Source: Mermis nigrescens
Lineage: Eukaryota > Nematoda > Enoplea > Mermithida > Mermithidae
DNA length: 64,000 nucleotides
Direction of reading: 5' to 3'
NCBI GenBank assembly: GCA_036768485.1
Contig: JAVLUZ010000075.1
Span: 1 to 64,000, forward strand
The notes beneath the pieces are model-generated. The model saw nothing but the letters and a program-made list of their open reading frames with translations, searched no databases and was not told the origin of the DNA. Position 1 is the first letter of the stretch; every line of letters begins with the position of its first letter. The position numbers were made by a program, and so were the translations under genes. Below are positions 33,020-44,879 of the stretch, piece after piece.

Positions 33020-33027
33020 TTTATATA
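33020..33027 (-). promoter_or_regulatory. TATA box of the minus-strand first exon
   Basis: Minus strand reads GGGTATATAAACGGGG, a textbook TATA box (TATATAAA) in a GC-rich setting. Transcription would begin about 30 bp downstream, near 32990, giving a 5' UTR of roughly 90 nt before the ATG at 32901. Confidence 0.5.
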
Positions 33028-36000
33028 CCCGCGAGTAACGTGACGCGCACGGCTTCTATTAATTCGTAAGCTTTAGCGTCATACAATTAATTGCGGGCGT
33101 CTAGCGTCCATTGGGCGTTCGACGAACGCTGAAAACATGCATAAATTAACAAATTTTGGGCAAACAATACGCTTCTAGATAACAAAGTTTTAGCTTCGCT
33201 TTGCAGTAGTATTATGCATATGTATGTACACTAAACTCGAGTATAGCGCAGGGGAAGTGACACGAATGACGTCATCGACGTGGCGAAATCTAGTAATAGA
33301 GAAAATTGGCATTTACCTACGTTATGCCAAACGCTTTAAAGCTAAAAAAATAACCGGGAATTAACTTTAGAGGCGAAAGTCGTCATAAGATCTCAAGTAT
33401 AAATGCGTACCTATATTATATAGCGTACAAATAGGGGAAAACTATTATGGTTGCCAAGGACGTATTGAATGAAGTTAGGTTGAAATTTATTGTGTAGATG
33501 ATATCTTTATCGTAACAAATGGGGAATCGAAAAAATGCCAATACCAAAATTGATGTAAGCGAAGAAAAGTACACAAGGCGAGTGATCGATAATGCGATCG
33601 TTTTGCGCATCTAAAGGCGAGTAATTCTGCGTGCTATGCAAATTTTTGCACTACGTATGCATTGGAGAAAAATTTCTAAAGCATGAGACGCATGGCTTGA
33701 CATGCGCGTGGTCCAAAAACGTCGATAAAAAGCTACCGAAAAATGTCATAAGCTTCTGCGTTCCTGTTTGTAAGCCTACAACGAGCTATGGTGATGTAGC
33801 TCAAGCATACACTTTAACCCAATACCCAACAGCTCTGACGAAATGAGGTACGCCTACGTACACGATACGTGCTTCCAGTGATTTCGGGCGAACGCTACGT
33901 GAATGGTGCACTTCCTCGTCCATTCCCAAAATGAATGTATGGAAAAAAGGAAAAATATGCTAATTCGCTTCGTGTAATTTGTGTGTTAAAATAGCTCAGT
34001 TAAAATAGATGCAAATCGAGAGCAAGAACTTCATCAGGCGCTAGCTAACATTTAATTTTACGATTTGGTTTGTGTTAAAGACAAGCGTCAAATGGAACTA
34101 ATTAAATTGATGCCACTTGGTCACTAGCAGAGGATAATGCTCCGATTGAACAAAAAGACGAATTCATGTACTTGAGATTACGGATTATTAAGGATGTATG
34201 TAAAAGGAGGGGACTAGGAAAAAGCTCATAAGACGCAAGACCTTTGAAAAATTAGGCTTTCTCTATGAAACATGAAAATTGAAGTATATTCTACGGCCTG
34301 CAGATAGAAATAAACTGTTGAACCGAAAAACGATTGAAAAACCAGCAACTTAGATTCGACACGGTGTTTCCACTCTAGACTGTATAAATTATTGTTCTTA
34401 GGCTGGTGGTTGTGCACCAAGTGCGTAAATTATAACAAATGTGTCTTTTTTAGACTGAGCATTCTATGAGATTTCAGATGATACCTTATTTGCGATATTA
34501 AAATAGAGAACAGCTCGATTCACACGCAGAAAACTGGGAAAAATTTGTGAAAAGTCAAAACGCATTGAAGATTTCCACCTCAAATTAGATGTTTTTTGAG
34601 ATTTCAGGAAGAACCACTAACTGTTATAACCAAAGCTTATACTTTTTGGATAAAACGTTTTAAAACGCAACTATTTTGCTAGGTTTTGCGCTCACATCTT
34701 AAAAATTCGTAATTTTATAAACGTTTGAAGGCCATAATTTGCAAGTTTTAAAGATATACTGTATAAATTCGGCTTTTTAAACATAACTTTTAACCAATTC
34801 AACCAAATTAGTTGGTCCACAGCAAAATACTTAAATAATTTTGTGCCCTTTTATTTGAGTTATTGCTCAGCTTCCAATTTCTTTTGGTTTAGGCTGCAAT
34901 CTCATAACAATAAATGAATAGTGCAAACTTTGCCAGCTACTGGATGTAGAGAAAACTAACGGTCAGATTCGTAATTCTGACCTTAAATAGATAATTTTGA
35001 AAAATTAAGCTCCCGAAAGGCTCTAGAACAAAAATTAGTTTACAGTGCGATCTTTACACAACCGCTGAGTGTATAACAGATTTTAGTAGAATTCGTAGTT
35101 CTGATAACTCTTATATTTCAATCAACATTTATGACAAAATTAAGTCCCCACAATAGCCTAAAGACAAATAAATATTTTATGTAAACCACTTTACACCACT
35201 ATTGAATGTAAATAAGCGCGCCCAAATGACATATCACGTTTTATTCCTGGTACATTTAGATTTGAGATCATGTACAGACTCATATTCGGGTGAAGTTGGC
35301 AAAAAAGCAGAAACATATTTAACACCCAATTTGCTGTGACGTATACCCCTTGGAATACATTTTATTTTTACTCTATTCGACTTATCCTGACATCTAAATG
35401 GAGAAAGTGGCGAATAAAAAAGGGACAAAAACGTATTTTTCCGCCGTCTAACACATTGTAAACTTTAAAAATGTCAGCGTAACTCCCCATTGAGTGTAAA
35501 GAAATTTGTTTTGGGCCAGTTTGTGGCCTTTTTTGTAGTACGCGTGTGTTCCGCAAAATATTTGAGGTATTGTCCGTAATGGCCATATGTATATTTTAAA
35601 GATTGCACTTTTAATGTTTTCTTAAATTCTTCTATGGTGTGCTTGCATTTATTTTTGGCCGTAAGCCAATTCTGTTTTTGAGCATTGTTATTTTTGCGCG
35701 TCTTCCGTCCAAATGTTTCACTGTGCTGAATAGCCAAATAGCCATATGTGATATTATTCACATATATAAGTAAGGTGCATACAGAATGTTTAAACAACAA
35801 TTATTTGTTAATCTTTTTCCCAGGTTCGTTCGTACCTTAACCTTTTCGCATTTGATAATCGTACATAAGTAGGTTACAGTAACTGAGCGAGTACCTGCAG
35901 TAAGAATTCCTATGGTGTACCTTTATACAGTAATTCTCTTATTTTTTTAGGTAAGACGTACGTACAAATTTTCTTATGAACGTGCATCATATTAAGGTAG

Positions 36001-36510
36001 TGCGCAACACATTACAATACATATTTTTCGATCTTTTCGACTCGCACTTTTTCCTATTTTAGTTTTTTTTTTGGAGACACATTCGGTCTTGAAGCTTTTT
36101 ACGATCAGACGTGTGTCGAATCGTCGGTTTTGTTAGATTTTCCAGCCTGTTGTAGACAGGAAGATGTAAAAGAAAAGCTGCACAAATCAACATTTCTGTT
36201 TTTCGGCCAATTCAAATTGAGCTCCTGGCTTTTACATACACGGCCTGTGATATCTTGGCGACTGCACATTGAAAGCGTTGAATTGTCTTCAATTTATTAT
36301 TCAATCCCGCTTTTATATAAAAATCATGTGCGACCCCAGATTTGAATTCATCGGCTTTCAGTATTCTTTTGCGCCAAAACTGTTCATAACCAAATTTTGC
36401 TAAGCCGATCATTTATTTCTTTATTCCGCTTCTCATAGTATACTATTTACACCATACGCAGCAGTGTTCTTCGTTAACGACTTGTTTCAAAATATGCATG
36501 CAGGCTTACA
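33028..36510. other. No gene or complete repeat recognised
   Basis: About 3.5 kb of AT-rich sequence without family 1-5 copies, unusual for this window. A slightly CpG-richer patch at 33040-33130 could belong to the promoter just downstream on the other strand. Reading frames are short; none has a recognised motif. Confidence 0.5.
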
Positions 36511-37014
36511 TACAGTCGGCGCTCGTTATAGTGGACGCCAGAGAACCTTTAGCAATCGTCCACTATAGACGATTGTCCATTATAACGGGGTTTTTGAACA
36601 ACTACTCCTCTCAACTCATTATGAACACGTGTGATACAATGACATTTACTTATGAGAACCTACTGCATAATTAGGGCAAAAAGAAAACATAAGTGTTCAA
36701 CAAAGTATTTCCTAATGAAATCAGTGATTTTAGCCTGCGTCAATGAACCAATGAATTTCTCATTTAGACAATTTTTAGCTGCTGACAACATTTCTCACTG
36801 AATTATACAGCCATCCACAATAATGAGCGATTTTTGCTCACAAAACGTATGACAGGGACACATGAGTCATCCACTATACACAATAATGAGCGTCCACTAT
36901 AACGGTTTTTTTCATATATGTGGTATACTAAATTTGGCCGGGACCAGGGCACACTGTCCACTATAAGCATAAAGTCCACTATAACGGGGTGCACTATAAG
37001 GAGCGCCGATTGTA
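36511..37014. mobile_element. pogo/Tc1-like MITE with TA duplication
   Basis: Left end TACAGTCGGCGCTCGTTATA and right end (reverse-complemented) TACAATCGGCGCTCCTTATA, with GTCCACTATAACG-type repeats just inside both ends and again at about 36540-36590 and 36890-36985. The outermost TA is compatible with the TA target of Tc1/mariner-pogo elements. About 500 bp, no transposase. Confidence 0.85.
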
Positions 37015-37226
37015 CTTAACATTTTTTTGGAAATATAAGGTGTATTTGATGTATACTCATGTGTATGTATAATACACTGTGACTGACGTTCATTCTAAAT
37101 CCCTTCTGAGTATTTTTTCTAAATCAGTCGACACAGTCCCATAAAAGTACTCTTTCTGATGAATTCCAAAATATTAAGCAAGAAGCACATAGGCAAGCAT
37201 TAAGGGACATTAAGCATACACAAAAA

Positions 37227-38340
37227 ATGAGTCTCAATGCAACAGATTTAGAGCATATAATACATGATTTGATAGGAGCAATCATGAATGAGCACTACAC
37301 AGAGCAAGAACTGCATTGTGGATATCAGCATAATATTAATGCAGCTGTAATGCACGATTTGCATTTGTCAAACATTCGCAACAATTGTAGTTTAGCTATA
37401 TATACAATGAAATTGTTTTCTGGAAAGATAGGTGAATATTTTGGTGACTGGATTCAAAAATTTGAGCAGTTTATTGTGTGACAAGGCATTAAGAATACTG
37501 ACATCGAAATTGAAAAAGCGTGTGTAGAGTGGTTTTTGGGCGGATCTGCTTTAGCAGCATTCAAAGACATAAAACAGTCTCAAAATCCACCTCAAACATA
37601 TGATGACTTTAAAACTGCGCTGCAGAACATTTTTCCGAATCACAGTGATTCTGACATACAATAACAGATTTTTATGGAGCGTAAACAAAAAAGATCTGAA
37701 TCAGTCAGAGAATATCTCACAGAATTGAAATGGTTAGCGCATTTGGCATACCCAAATTTAGACACAAATGCACACAAAACCATCACCAAGCCCTATTTTC
37801 TCAGAGGCTTACTAGGTGATATTTGCGATGTCACTAAATTTCGAGAATTCCCGACATTAACAGATGTCCAAAAAGCAGCTTTGTATGCTGAATCACAAAT
37901 CTTGCAAGATGATTTTATGCCTTCTGCATCAAAGCAGTGTAGAAAATGTTTTTAGCCTTCAAGGGCAAGCAAATTTTCAAAATTCTTTAGATAAGCTCTC
38001 AAAACAGGTTGAGCAGTTAACATCAGTCACTATAAGCAGTATGAAATAGATACAGCAGGCATTTGAGCAGCCTCAAATGACAGATATCTCACAAAACAGT
38101 TTTAAAGCAACACCACTGACTAATCATAAGAAGAGTTCTTCTAATCAGGCACAGCAGAAAACTTATCAATCAAATTGCTCTGCAAGCAATCATACAAGTA
38201 CAATGTTTTGTAATATATGCAAGCACAATAATCATCAGACACACGATTGTAAATCTGAGTTCAGATATTGTTCTTGCACTGGACACAGATCGGATGACTG
38301 TAGGCAAAAAACAAGCAGTTTAAACACCAGTCCATATGAG
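37227..38340 (+). pseudogene. Retroelement gag (capsid and CCHC zinc knuckle), broken
   Basis: Capsid-like sequence begins with the ATG at 37227. Recognisable parts are 'LFSGKIGEYFGDWIQKF' near 37420-37470 and, further on, 'YFLRGLLGD' near 37793. A zinc knuckle of the form C-x2-C-x4-H-x4-C lies at 38209-38250, followed by a degenerate second one (38263-38301). Breaks as seen: TGA at 37479, TAA at 37662, a frame change near 37945 and TAG at 38047. In retroelements Gag packages the element RNA into particles. I see no LTR pair or primer-binding site, so the superfamily (Ty3 versus BEL/Pao) is open. Confidence 0.7.
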
Positions 38341-39059
38341 AGCTGTCAGTCAGGAAATTTTTCACCAAACAGAAAACAAATTTTTAGAAATAATAATACG
38401 CAGAGTCAGGTACGAGTACATCACAACATAGCAAATATAATTGGCATAAACTCCGGCAATATTGTTCTCACCCAAAATCATGATATTCCATTCATAGGCA
38501 TGATTTACAATGAGCAACAGTCAAATGTTTTGATAATTTCGGTGATGAAAGAAGTTCCGACTGGCATACCAATTACGCTTTATCAATTGTTTTTTACCGG
38601 CAAAAAGAAGGATTATGCAGGATAAGCACATGGAAGAGTGGATTCAATTAGAGCAAGCCTATTCACTTGTTTCTATCAATTTGTTGCAAATTTTTGACAA
38701 ATACGAGTCAACCATAAATTCTATGGATCCCAATTCCAGCTATTCCGGCGATCAGAATATTAACACTACAATCAAAATGCCATTTACTAATTGCGCACAA
38801 CTGTTGTTTGATAACCCCAATCCTGCCAAAATTAACACCGGATATGTCATTAGCCAACATCAAAATTGAAAAACCCATCATTATTTTTATGGAGGAAAAT
38901 GAGTTTTCATGCAACCTACGCACCGGAAAGTGCAAGGTTTTATTGCCCACACACCAATCAACATCACAAAAGATTGGATATTTCACAGTACGTATCATTT
39001 CCGAATTGAATGCTCACCTTTCAAATGATTTTCTCCTATAAATCTTCACAAACCTAAGC

Positions 39060-41327
39060 AAAAGCTCAAAGAGCAACAAAAATTTATGGACACGTTATCA
39101 GCATGCTCTTTTCTCTGCATAATTTTGTGTTGTTTTTCCTCATACTTTCTGCATTATTTATGCTAGGAAAAACCGGAAATTATCAGATTTGTCTCCTGTA
39201 TAAAAATGCCCTCCTCATTGAGATTCCAAAAAATATTTTGTGCATGTTGCTGACACTTGATAAAACACCTGTCATAGTTCTTGGTATTGTTTACATTCCA
39301 CGTACCAATCCTATAACTGTGTCAGCATTTAAGTGCAGTATATGTAAGCAAACAGTGTGCACTAACATAGGCTTTTCTAGCTGAAAAGGTTTTACAGCAC
39401 AAAAAACAGAATTTCAAATAATCAAGCCACAAACATGTTGAAAAATACTGGAAAGCAAAATTTTTAATGATCAAAATCTTACTGAGACATATACAGATGT
39501 TTGGTCAACAGAAAATAAGTTAACAGTTGCTTTTCACTAGTGTTGCAAAAGTTTTTGTCAAACTATCGCCAATGAATTTATAGAGTTTGGCCACATAGCA
39601 ACATATGACGTTAGAACTATGATAAGCAACTTAGAGGATATGATAGTGATAGTGATAAAGGGGTGGGCGAAAGCCCTTCACGCAGGCTAAGAAGCCCATT
39701 ATGTACCCCACGGAAACTTTTGAGAGCTAGTCGCACAAACGTTTTGAGGCTTTAATAAACCCCAAAAGTTGAGCAACAGGCTCCTGTAAAACTGCTGAGG
39801 GTTCAATATGTGGAGCATGGAAGAACCTAGCTCTCAACTTATCAAACCCAGGGCAGTGACAAAGGAAGTGGATAGAATCCTCTTCTGTGAGCAGACATTT
39901 AGCGCATTTGGGGTTGTCAGAAACCCCAATAGTACATAGGTGTCTGTTGAGGGGACAGTGTCCAGTTAAGAGACCTATTACTGTCTTAAGCAGCTTATGA
40001 CCTAAGCTGATCAAGGAGCTGGCTATTTTCTTGCATGGCCTCTCCATAAAGGATCTGGCCTGACGACAAGTCTTTTGCTCACTCCAATATTGAACATGTT
40101 GTTCCCTGACCCAGCTGTTGATGTCAGCCTTAGCAACAGCTCTGGAGACAGCAACTACCGGTTCTGGGCCAACATGTTTATGTGCTGATCCCATTTTTGC
40201 AGCATGATCCGCAAATTCATTGCCCTCAATGCCGCAGTGATAGAGGATATGAGTGGTTGTGTACCTACAGCAGGATTTTGTAGTTCCACAGATAAATTAA
40301 TTATGTGGAATTGGAGTGAAGTTTGGGCTTCCCATTGCCCCTTTGAGTGTAAAGGCATATATGATATATCTTTAACGGACAAACATATTGTTATTGATGT
40401 TTTGCAAGGCGCATTCATGATTAAGACAAACTCCTTTTTTGAGCCAAACCATCGCTTTCTATCTGGTGCTATCAAAACTCATCAAGGCATTATTGTGCAC
40501 GTAGACATGAAGCAGTTTGTATGTAAAGCACATGAAATCTCTAATAGCGAAACTAAATTATTTGCAGCAAAAACTATTGCAATATGAAGCACAAAATTTT
40601 CGAAATATTTGGCTTGAGCTTTGTAGGCAAGCACAAAGACACTTAGATCTTGTTTGGCAAATTTTGAAACTTGATGCTGGCTCAGGCACACGTGCATTTT
40701 TGCAACAAATCGATATAATTGCAGATTTTTGGGGTCAGGCACTCATCTTCTGGCAGTGTAAGCAAGTTAAAGCTGACATAGTGTTCAGAGAGTTTCACGT
40801 TAATAATATGTGTTATGCATTTTTGCCTGTTCAAGTTAATTGTCATACCATGTATGTCATACCTGGCAGTAACAATCTTATGTCGATAAATCCTACTGTA
40901 TCGTGCAATATTCCTAAAATTGTCTACTTTAAGGAGAATGGCACTTGGAGGACACTTTTTGGCAGTGCACACATTTACGTTAATACCTCTGCAAGTTGCA
41001 TGGAATGGAAACTTTTCACTTTTTAGCTTTAACATGCCTGAAATTTTTGAGAGTTTTGCCTACACATGCATGTTTGGCATACAACATTTAGAGAAAATTA
41101 TTTTTTGGCCCGATCAAATTAAGCATGTACTTAACAATTTAGCTAACTACACAGCTGAAATGGCTTTAGGATCAAACATTGTGTATGAAGTTTTGTCAGG
41201 CGGATGTAAAGTGGTAGAAAGTATTTTGCATGGTGGGGGAGCCCTAGAGCATGTTATAATAGGCATACAAAGAAGTGCTATGAGTGGCATAAATGATTTG
41301 CTTAAGGAGTGCTGCAAATTACAATAA
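39060..41327 (+). pseudogene. Env-like region of the same retroelement, interrupted and broken
   Basis: Follows gag with only about 0.7 kb between, and no reverse transcriptase, RNase H or integrase motif in that gap. A hydrophobic stretch at 39103-39170 could be a signal or membrane segment. Further along (40260-41020) the translation is Cys- and Trp-rich with spaced cysteines, and the end (41035-41325) is more helical. This layout fits a membrane glycoprotein of the kind some invertebrate Ty3 and BEL elements carry, but I cannot name the glycoprotein family. A 597-bp non-LTR insertion splits it at 39644-40240, and stops or frame changes occur near 39385, 39540, 40587 and 41027. The assignment rests on position and composition more than on a diagnostic motif. 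Confidence 0.38.
39644..40240 (-). mobile_element. 5'-truncated Jockey-like non-LTR retrotransposon insertion with 12-bp TSD
   Basis: On the minus strand the insert opens inside the end of an RNase H domain ('GNEFADHAAKMG', the last RNase H motif), then encodes the typical C-terminal zinc-binding tail ('LLTGHCPLNRHLC', 'CAKCLLTEEDSIHFLCHCP') before the stop near 39727 and a short 3' end with a (TATCAC)n-like tail at the TSD. TAGAGGATATGA is present at 39632-39643 and again at 40241-40252, a perfect 12-bp target duplication. This pins the insertion to the base. The reading frame of 155 codons is intact, so it is younger than the host element. Confidence 0.92.
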
Positions 41328-41774
41328 ACATGGTAGTGTTTATCTTTTCAATAGGCGCGCTCATTTGTGGTTTTTATTGAATACATATGCAATTTCCGTT
41401 TTAATGTTGGAAACAAAACGCAGACTTATCCACAGGGCAGCACTTTCAATCAGGCCTAGGGTTAGGCGAAGCACTTGTTCAGCTAGCGCAAATGAACAAA
41501 TTCAAACAGTCAGAAGAAGAGAATTCTTTACAAAGTGCCAAAAATATTGCACAGGTGTTTAATTTAACAACTAACACAAATAAATTATTACAGCACATCA
41601 ATGTAAGTAGTAGCACAGGCTAACCGGTGGATATATGGTGAAGAATGCATGCTAAGTTCACATGCACTAAATACAAGATTAAGCAGTATTACTATCCTAA
41701 TGCGACCATAATACCCTCGGAGTCGCCTGTGTAACTATGGTACCTATATTTATTGGCTTTTTGCCCCTTCTCAC

Positions 41775-42017
41775 CACACCTGGGCGTGGGGTGGGGGTTT
41801 GGGGGTATGCAACCCCCAGAAACCAAAATACCCCCCAGAATTCAATTTTCAAAAATGTTTTTCGTTCTTTTTCGCAATTTTTGGATGCCAATGGATAGTG
41901 CTTGATGAGAAAACGTCGAAAAATGGTGTTTTTATCGCCATACCACCATTTTTAAGGCCATTTTTTAACCTTCAAAAAATCCTGCACCCCCCAGAATTTT
42001 GTTGCTGCCCACGTATG
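41775..42017 (-). mobile_element. Family 1 hAT-like MITE, subtype A, minus, perfect 8-bp TSD
   Basis: CACACCTGGGCGTGG to GCCCACGTATG with CTTCTCAC on both sides (41767-41774 and 42018-42025). It lies just beyond the env-like region. Confidence 0.93.
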
Positions 42018-42384
42018 CTTCTCACCCCCAAATTAGCATAATCTGGTGGACCTGGCATTTATAAATCTGCCCCTGGATCAGGATTATGGGATAAATCAAT
42101 TTTTAGGTCGCGTTGCACTAAAATTATGCACTTATTGCATGATGCTTACAACTAATGATTTATATGCATGGCCCCATTTGGATGAAAACTAAATCATCAA
42201 TAAATGGGTCTTCTAGCGAAAAAGGAAGCAAAGAGAAGTGATAATACTTTGTACATATTTGCGATTGATTAATATGTGGTTCCATGTGATATTTATTTGT
42301 AATAAAATGCCATACATGAAAGACTATGTGATAGTGAACTACTATACCATGGTTTGACTACTGATCACACATGCACACGGACTA

Positions 42385-42857
42385 ACAAGTATATTTATGA
42401 TCATCTTGCAGATGATATAAATGAAATAATGAATTGTGCGGATATAAATCAAAGCTCCTGTAGTACATATAGGGTTGCGAGGAATATAGATGCAGCTCCT
42501 GCTCATCATTCAATACGTCTTCTTCCTGCTGGAATGTTAGAAAGATTTTATTCTCTTTAAAAAAGGTTTTTCCAATCAAATTTATAGGTAGTACAACATT
42601 GCCACCAAAAGCTCCTTGCATTTTGGTTAATTTATAACCAGTACCCCAGTGCCATTTGTAATTTTTAGACAGGTCCATGATATATATGTCGGGAGGCATT
42701 CTGAATTCATACAGCCTGTCATAGGTACACATGGATTTTGCAACTGAACTTCGGACCAAAATGATCTTTGAATCGCCACTTGTGTTGTTGGTACAGTAAA
42801 AAGGTCTAATTCACTTTTACTGCTAGGAATTGAGCTCGCATCTAATAGTTTACTCAT
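42385..42857 (-). pseudogene. Polinton/Maverick capsid-type gene, N-terminal fragment, frameshifted
   Basis: Read from 42857 on the minus strand, the start 'SELDLFTVPTTQVAIQRSFW' has the pattern that opens the capsid protein encoded by Polintons (the group whose C. elegans relative is annotated F54H12.2-like). After a frame change near 42740 the second frame carries 'YEFRMPPDIYIMDLSKNY' and then 'VVLPINLIGKTFF', in the order expected for the first jelly-roll domain. The rest of the protein is missing. In Polintons this protein would build a virus-like shell. The copy is dead as it stands. The family call comes from remembered pattern similarity. Confidence 0.6.
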
Positions 42858-42962
42858 AATTAATCAGCAACAACATTCAAACCAACTGATTTAGGGCATT
42901 TATTTCTTATAAATGATGGTTTTGAGCCACGCTTTCTCTTTTTAAGCTCTCTAACTTGACTG

Positions 42963-43076
42963 CTTTGATGAGAAACATCGAAAAATGGTGTTTTTCGCCA
43001 TTTAACCACTTTTAAGACCATTTTTTGATCTATGAAAATTTTTTCACCCCTAGATTTTCGGTGCTGCCCACTTATG
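42963..43076 (-). mobile_element. Family 1 MITE fragment, subtype B, left half only
   Basis: Contains the reversed left half of the element, from 'TGATGAGAAACATCG' to the end 'GGTGCTGCCCACTTATG'; the G-rich half is absent. No target duplication can be expected at the broken side. Confidence 0.8.
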
Positions 43077-44608
43077 GTGGTGATATCTCCTCGCCTCCTG
43101 TGCCCATGTGTGCTTTGCTGCCTTTTTCAGCACTAAATCTAAGAAATTGCCTTATAGCATCTTTTGTTTTTTAAAATCCCATGACTTCACTACTTGTTCA
43201 AAATCTTAGGTGTAGGCATACACGTTTACGATGACTCAAAAATTTGGTAGGGTATTCCAGTCCATTTTCCAGGGGGGCGATTTCCGATTTGTGGTCAAAA
43301 ATGACAAAAATCACCTAGAATCAGTGAAAAACGCAAGTTATTACTAAAGGTCGGACGGAGATACATATAACTTTATATATTGTGGGAAACGGCCATTTTT
43401 CCTGGGTATGCTAAATTTTTATTCGATTTTTGGCAAGCCTGCTTGCATGCAACAATTAATTTTTAACAAGCTTTTCCTCACTTATACATTTATCAAAAGT
43501 TTGATTTTCTACTTTACTAATTTTTTAATGCTACTCAACCAGATCGTAGAAAAGAATTCTTCATCTTCTTGAAATTTTTTCACACTCCCTTAGAATTTGT
43601 GGTTTTCCGAAAAATTTGTAGAAAATGTTCTGTTTCAAGCGTTTTTATCGATCTTCAGGCTCATAAGTGTGAAATTTTCGAAGCTTCGCGTTTTTTAACT
43701 ATCTATTCTTTGTTCAATTTATTCGATTTTTCTCGAATTTTCTGAATGTTTTTATTTTCTAAACAATAGTATTGTCAGAAACACCTAAAGTTGCGTTTTT
43801 GGCGCATGCTCATCGTTTTTTAGCCCAAAAAGAGGGCATTGGGAAAAGTTTTTGGTCTCATTTATTCTTAATTTCCCATGCCTTGCATGCCTGCCTGTAT
43901 GTTAATTTAAAAAAAAGACACCTTTGACCCTTTAATAAGTTTAGCCCTCTCTGAACTTTTTAAAATCTGATGTCTGGAATTTCTAGAATTTCGAGCATTA
44001 TCATTTCTGATAAGTTTCTGATGTACATTCTACCAATCATACTTGATCAAGGTTAAACTGGGTTTCCTAGAGAAGGGGTAGGCAAATAATTAAATTTTGC
44101 TTTTAAATGTCCAATTTTGGTACCTCTTCATGAATTTTTGTGGTCAAGCTTGCTTAGAAACACTTTACCATAAAAGCAATGGAATGATCAGTAACATCAG
44201 TATGCAAAATAATGCAAAAGTGACTGGATGGAGAAATTGCACATTCAACTGCTCGAAAGATAAGTATTTGTAGATACTTGACTAACAGTTATTTAATTCG
44301 AAGCTTTTCCATGGTTTGAACTGCAGGCTCTAGCCCAAAACGGCCTGAGAGGGATTGTGTCTTCTAAAAGTCTTGTTAGGGCCAGTGGATGTCTCATACC
44401 CCCAGCAGGTCCGTATCCAGGATCCGGCCAAGAAGGGGAGGGCGGACCAAAAGTAAATTGATTAAAATTCACGAAAATTCTATAGGGATAGCTCGTTAAA
44501 ACTGAATTTTCCTACGTTATTCACTGTCCATTAAGGTAATAAAATTATACGTCTAGAAAAATTCTTTTCTTTAAGCAGGCTGTAAAAATGTCGTTTTACG
44601 GTCATGCT
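43077..44608. other. No gene recognised; decayed repeat text
   Basis: AT-rich, with passages that resemble old family 3 and other repeat interiors (for example 43640-43760), but no ends. No supported exon. Confidence 0.45.
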
Positions 44609-44879
44609 CACAGCTGGGCATGGGGGTTTTGGGGGGGGTATGCACTCCCCCACGAGAAACCTAAATACCCTCCAGAAATCTAAATACCCCTCCAGAATTA
44701 AATTTTTGAAATTTTTTTTCGTTTTTTTTGCAATTTTTTTTGATGCCGATGGATAGTGCTCAATTAGAAACGTCGAAAAATGGTGTTTTTTAACGCCCTA
44801 ACAACATTTTTAAGGCCATTTTTGACCTTCAAAAAATCTTGCACCCCTCCCCCCAGAATTTTCTTGCTGCCCACGTATG
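44609..44879 (-). mobile_element. Family 1 hAT-like MITE, subtype A, minus
   Basis: CACAGCTGGGCATGG to GCCCACGTATG, flanked by GTCATGCT and GTCGTGCT (7 of 8). Confidence 0.88.

Noticed and set aside
36061..37226. Left LTR for the gag-bearing element
   Set aside because: I looked for a direct repeat between the sequence before gag and that after the env-like region (41330-42380) and saw none; the candidate stretch is a separate pogo-like MITE.
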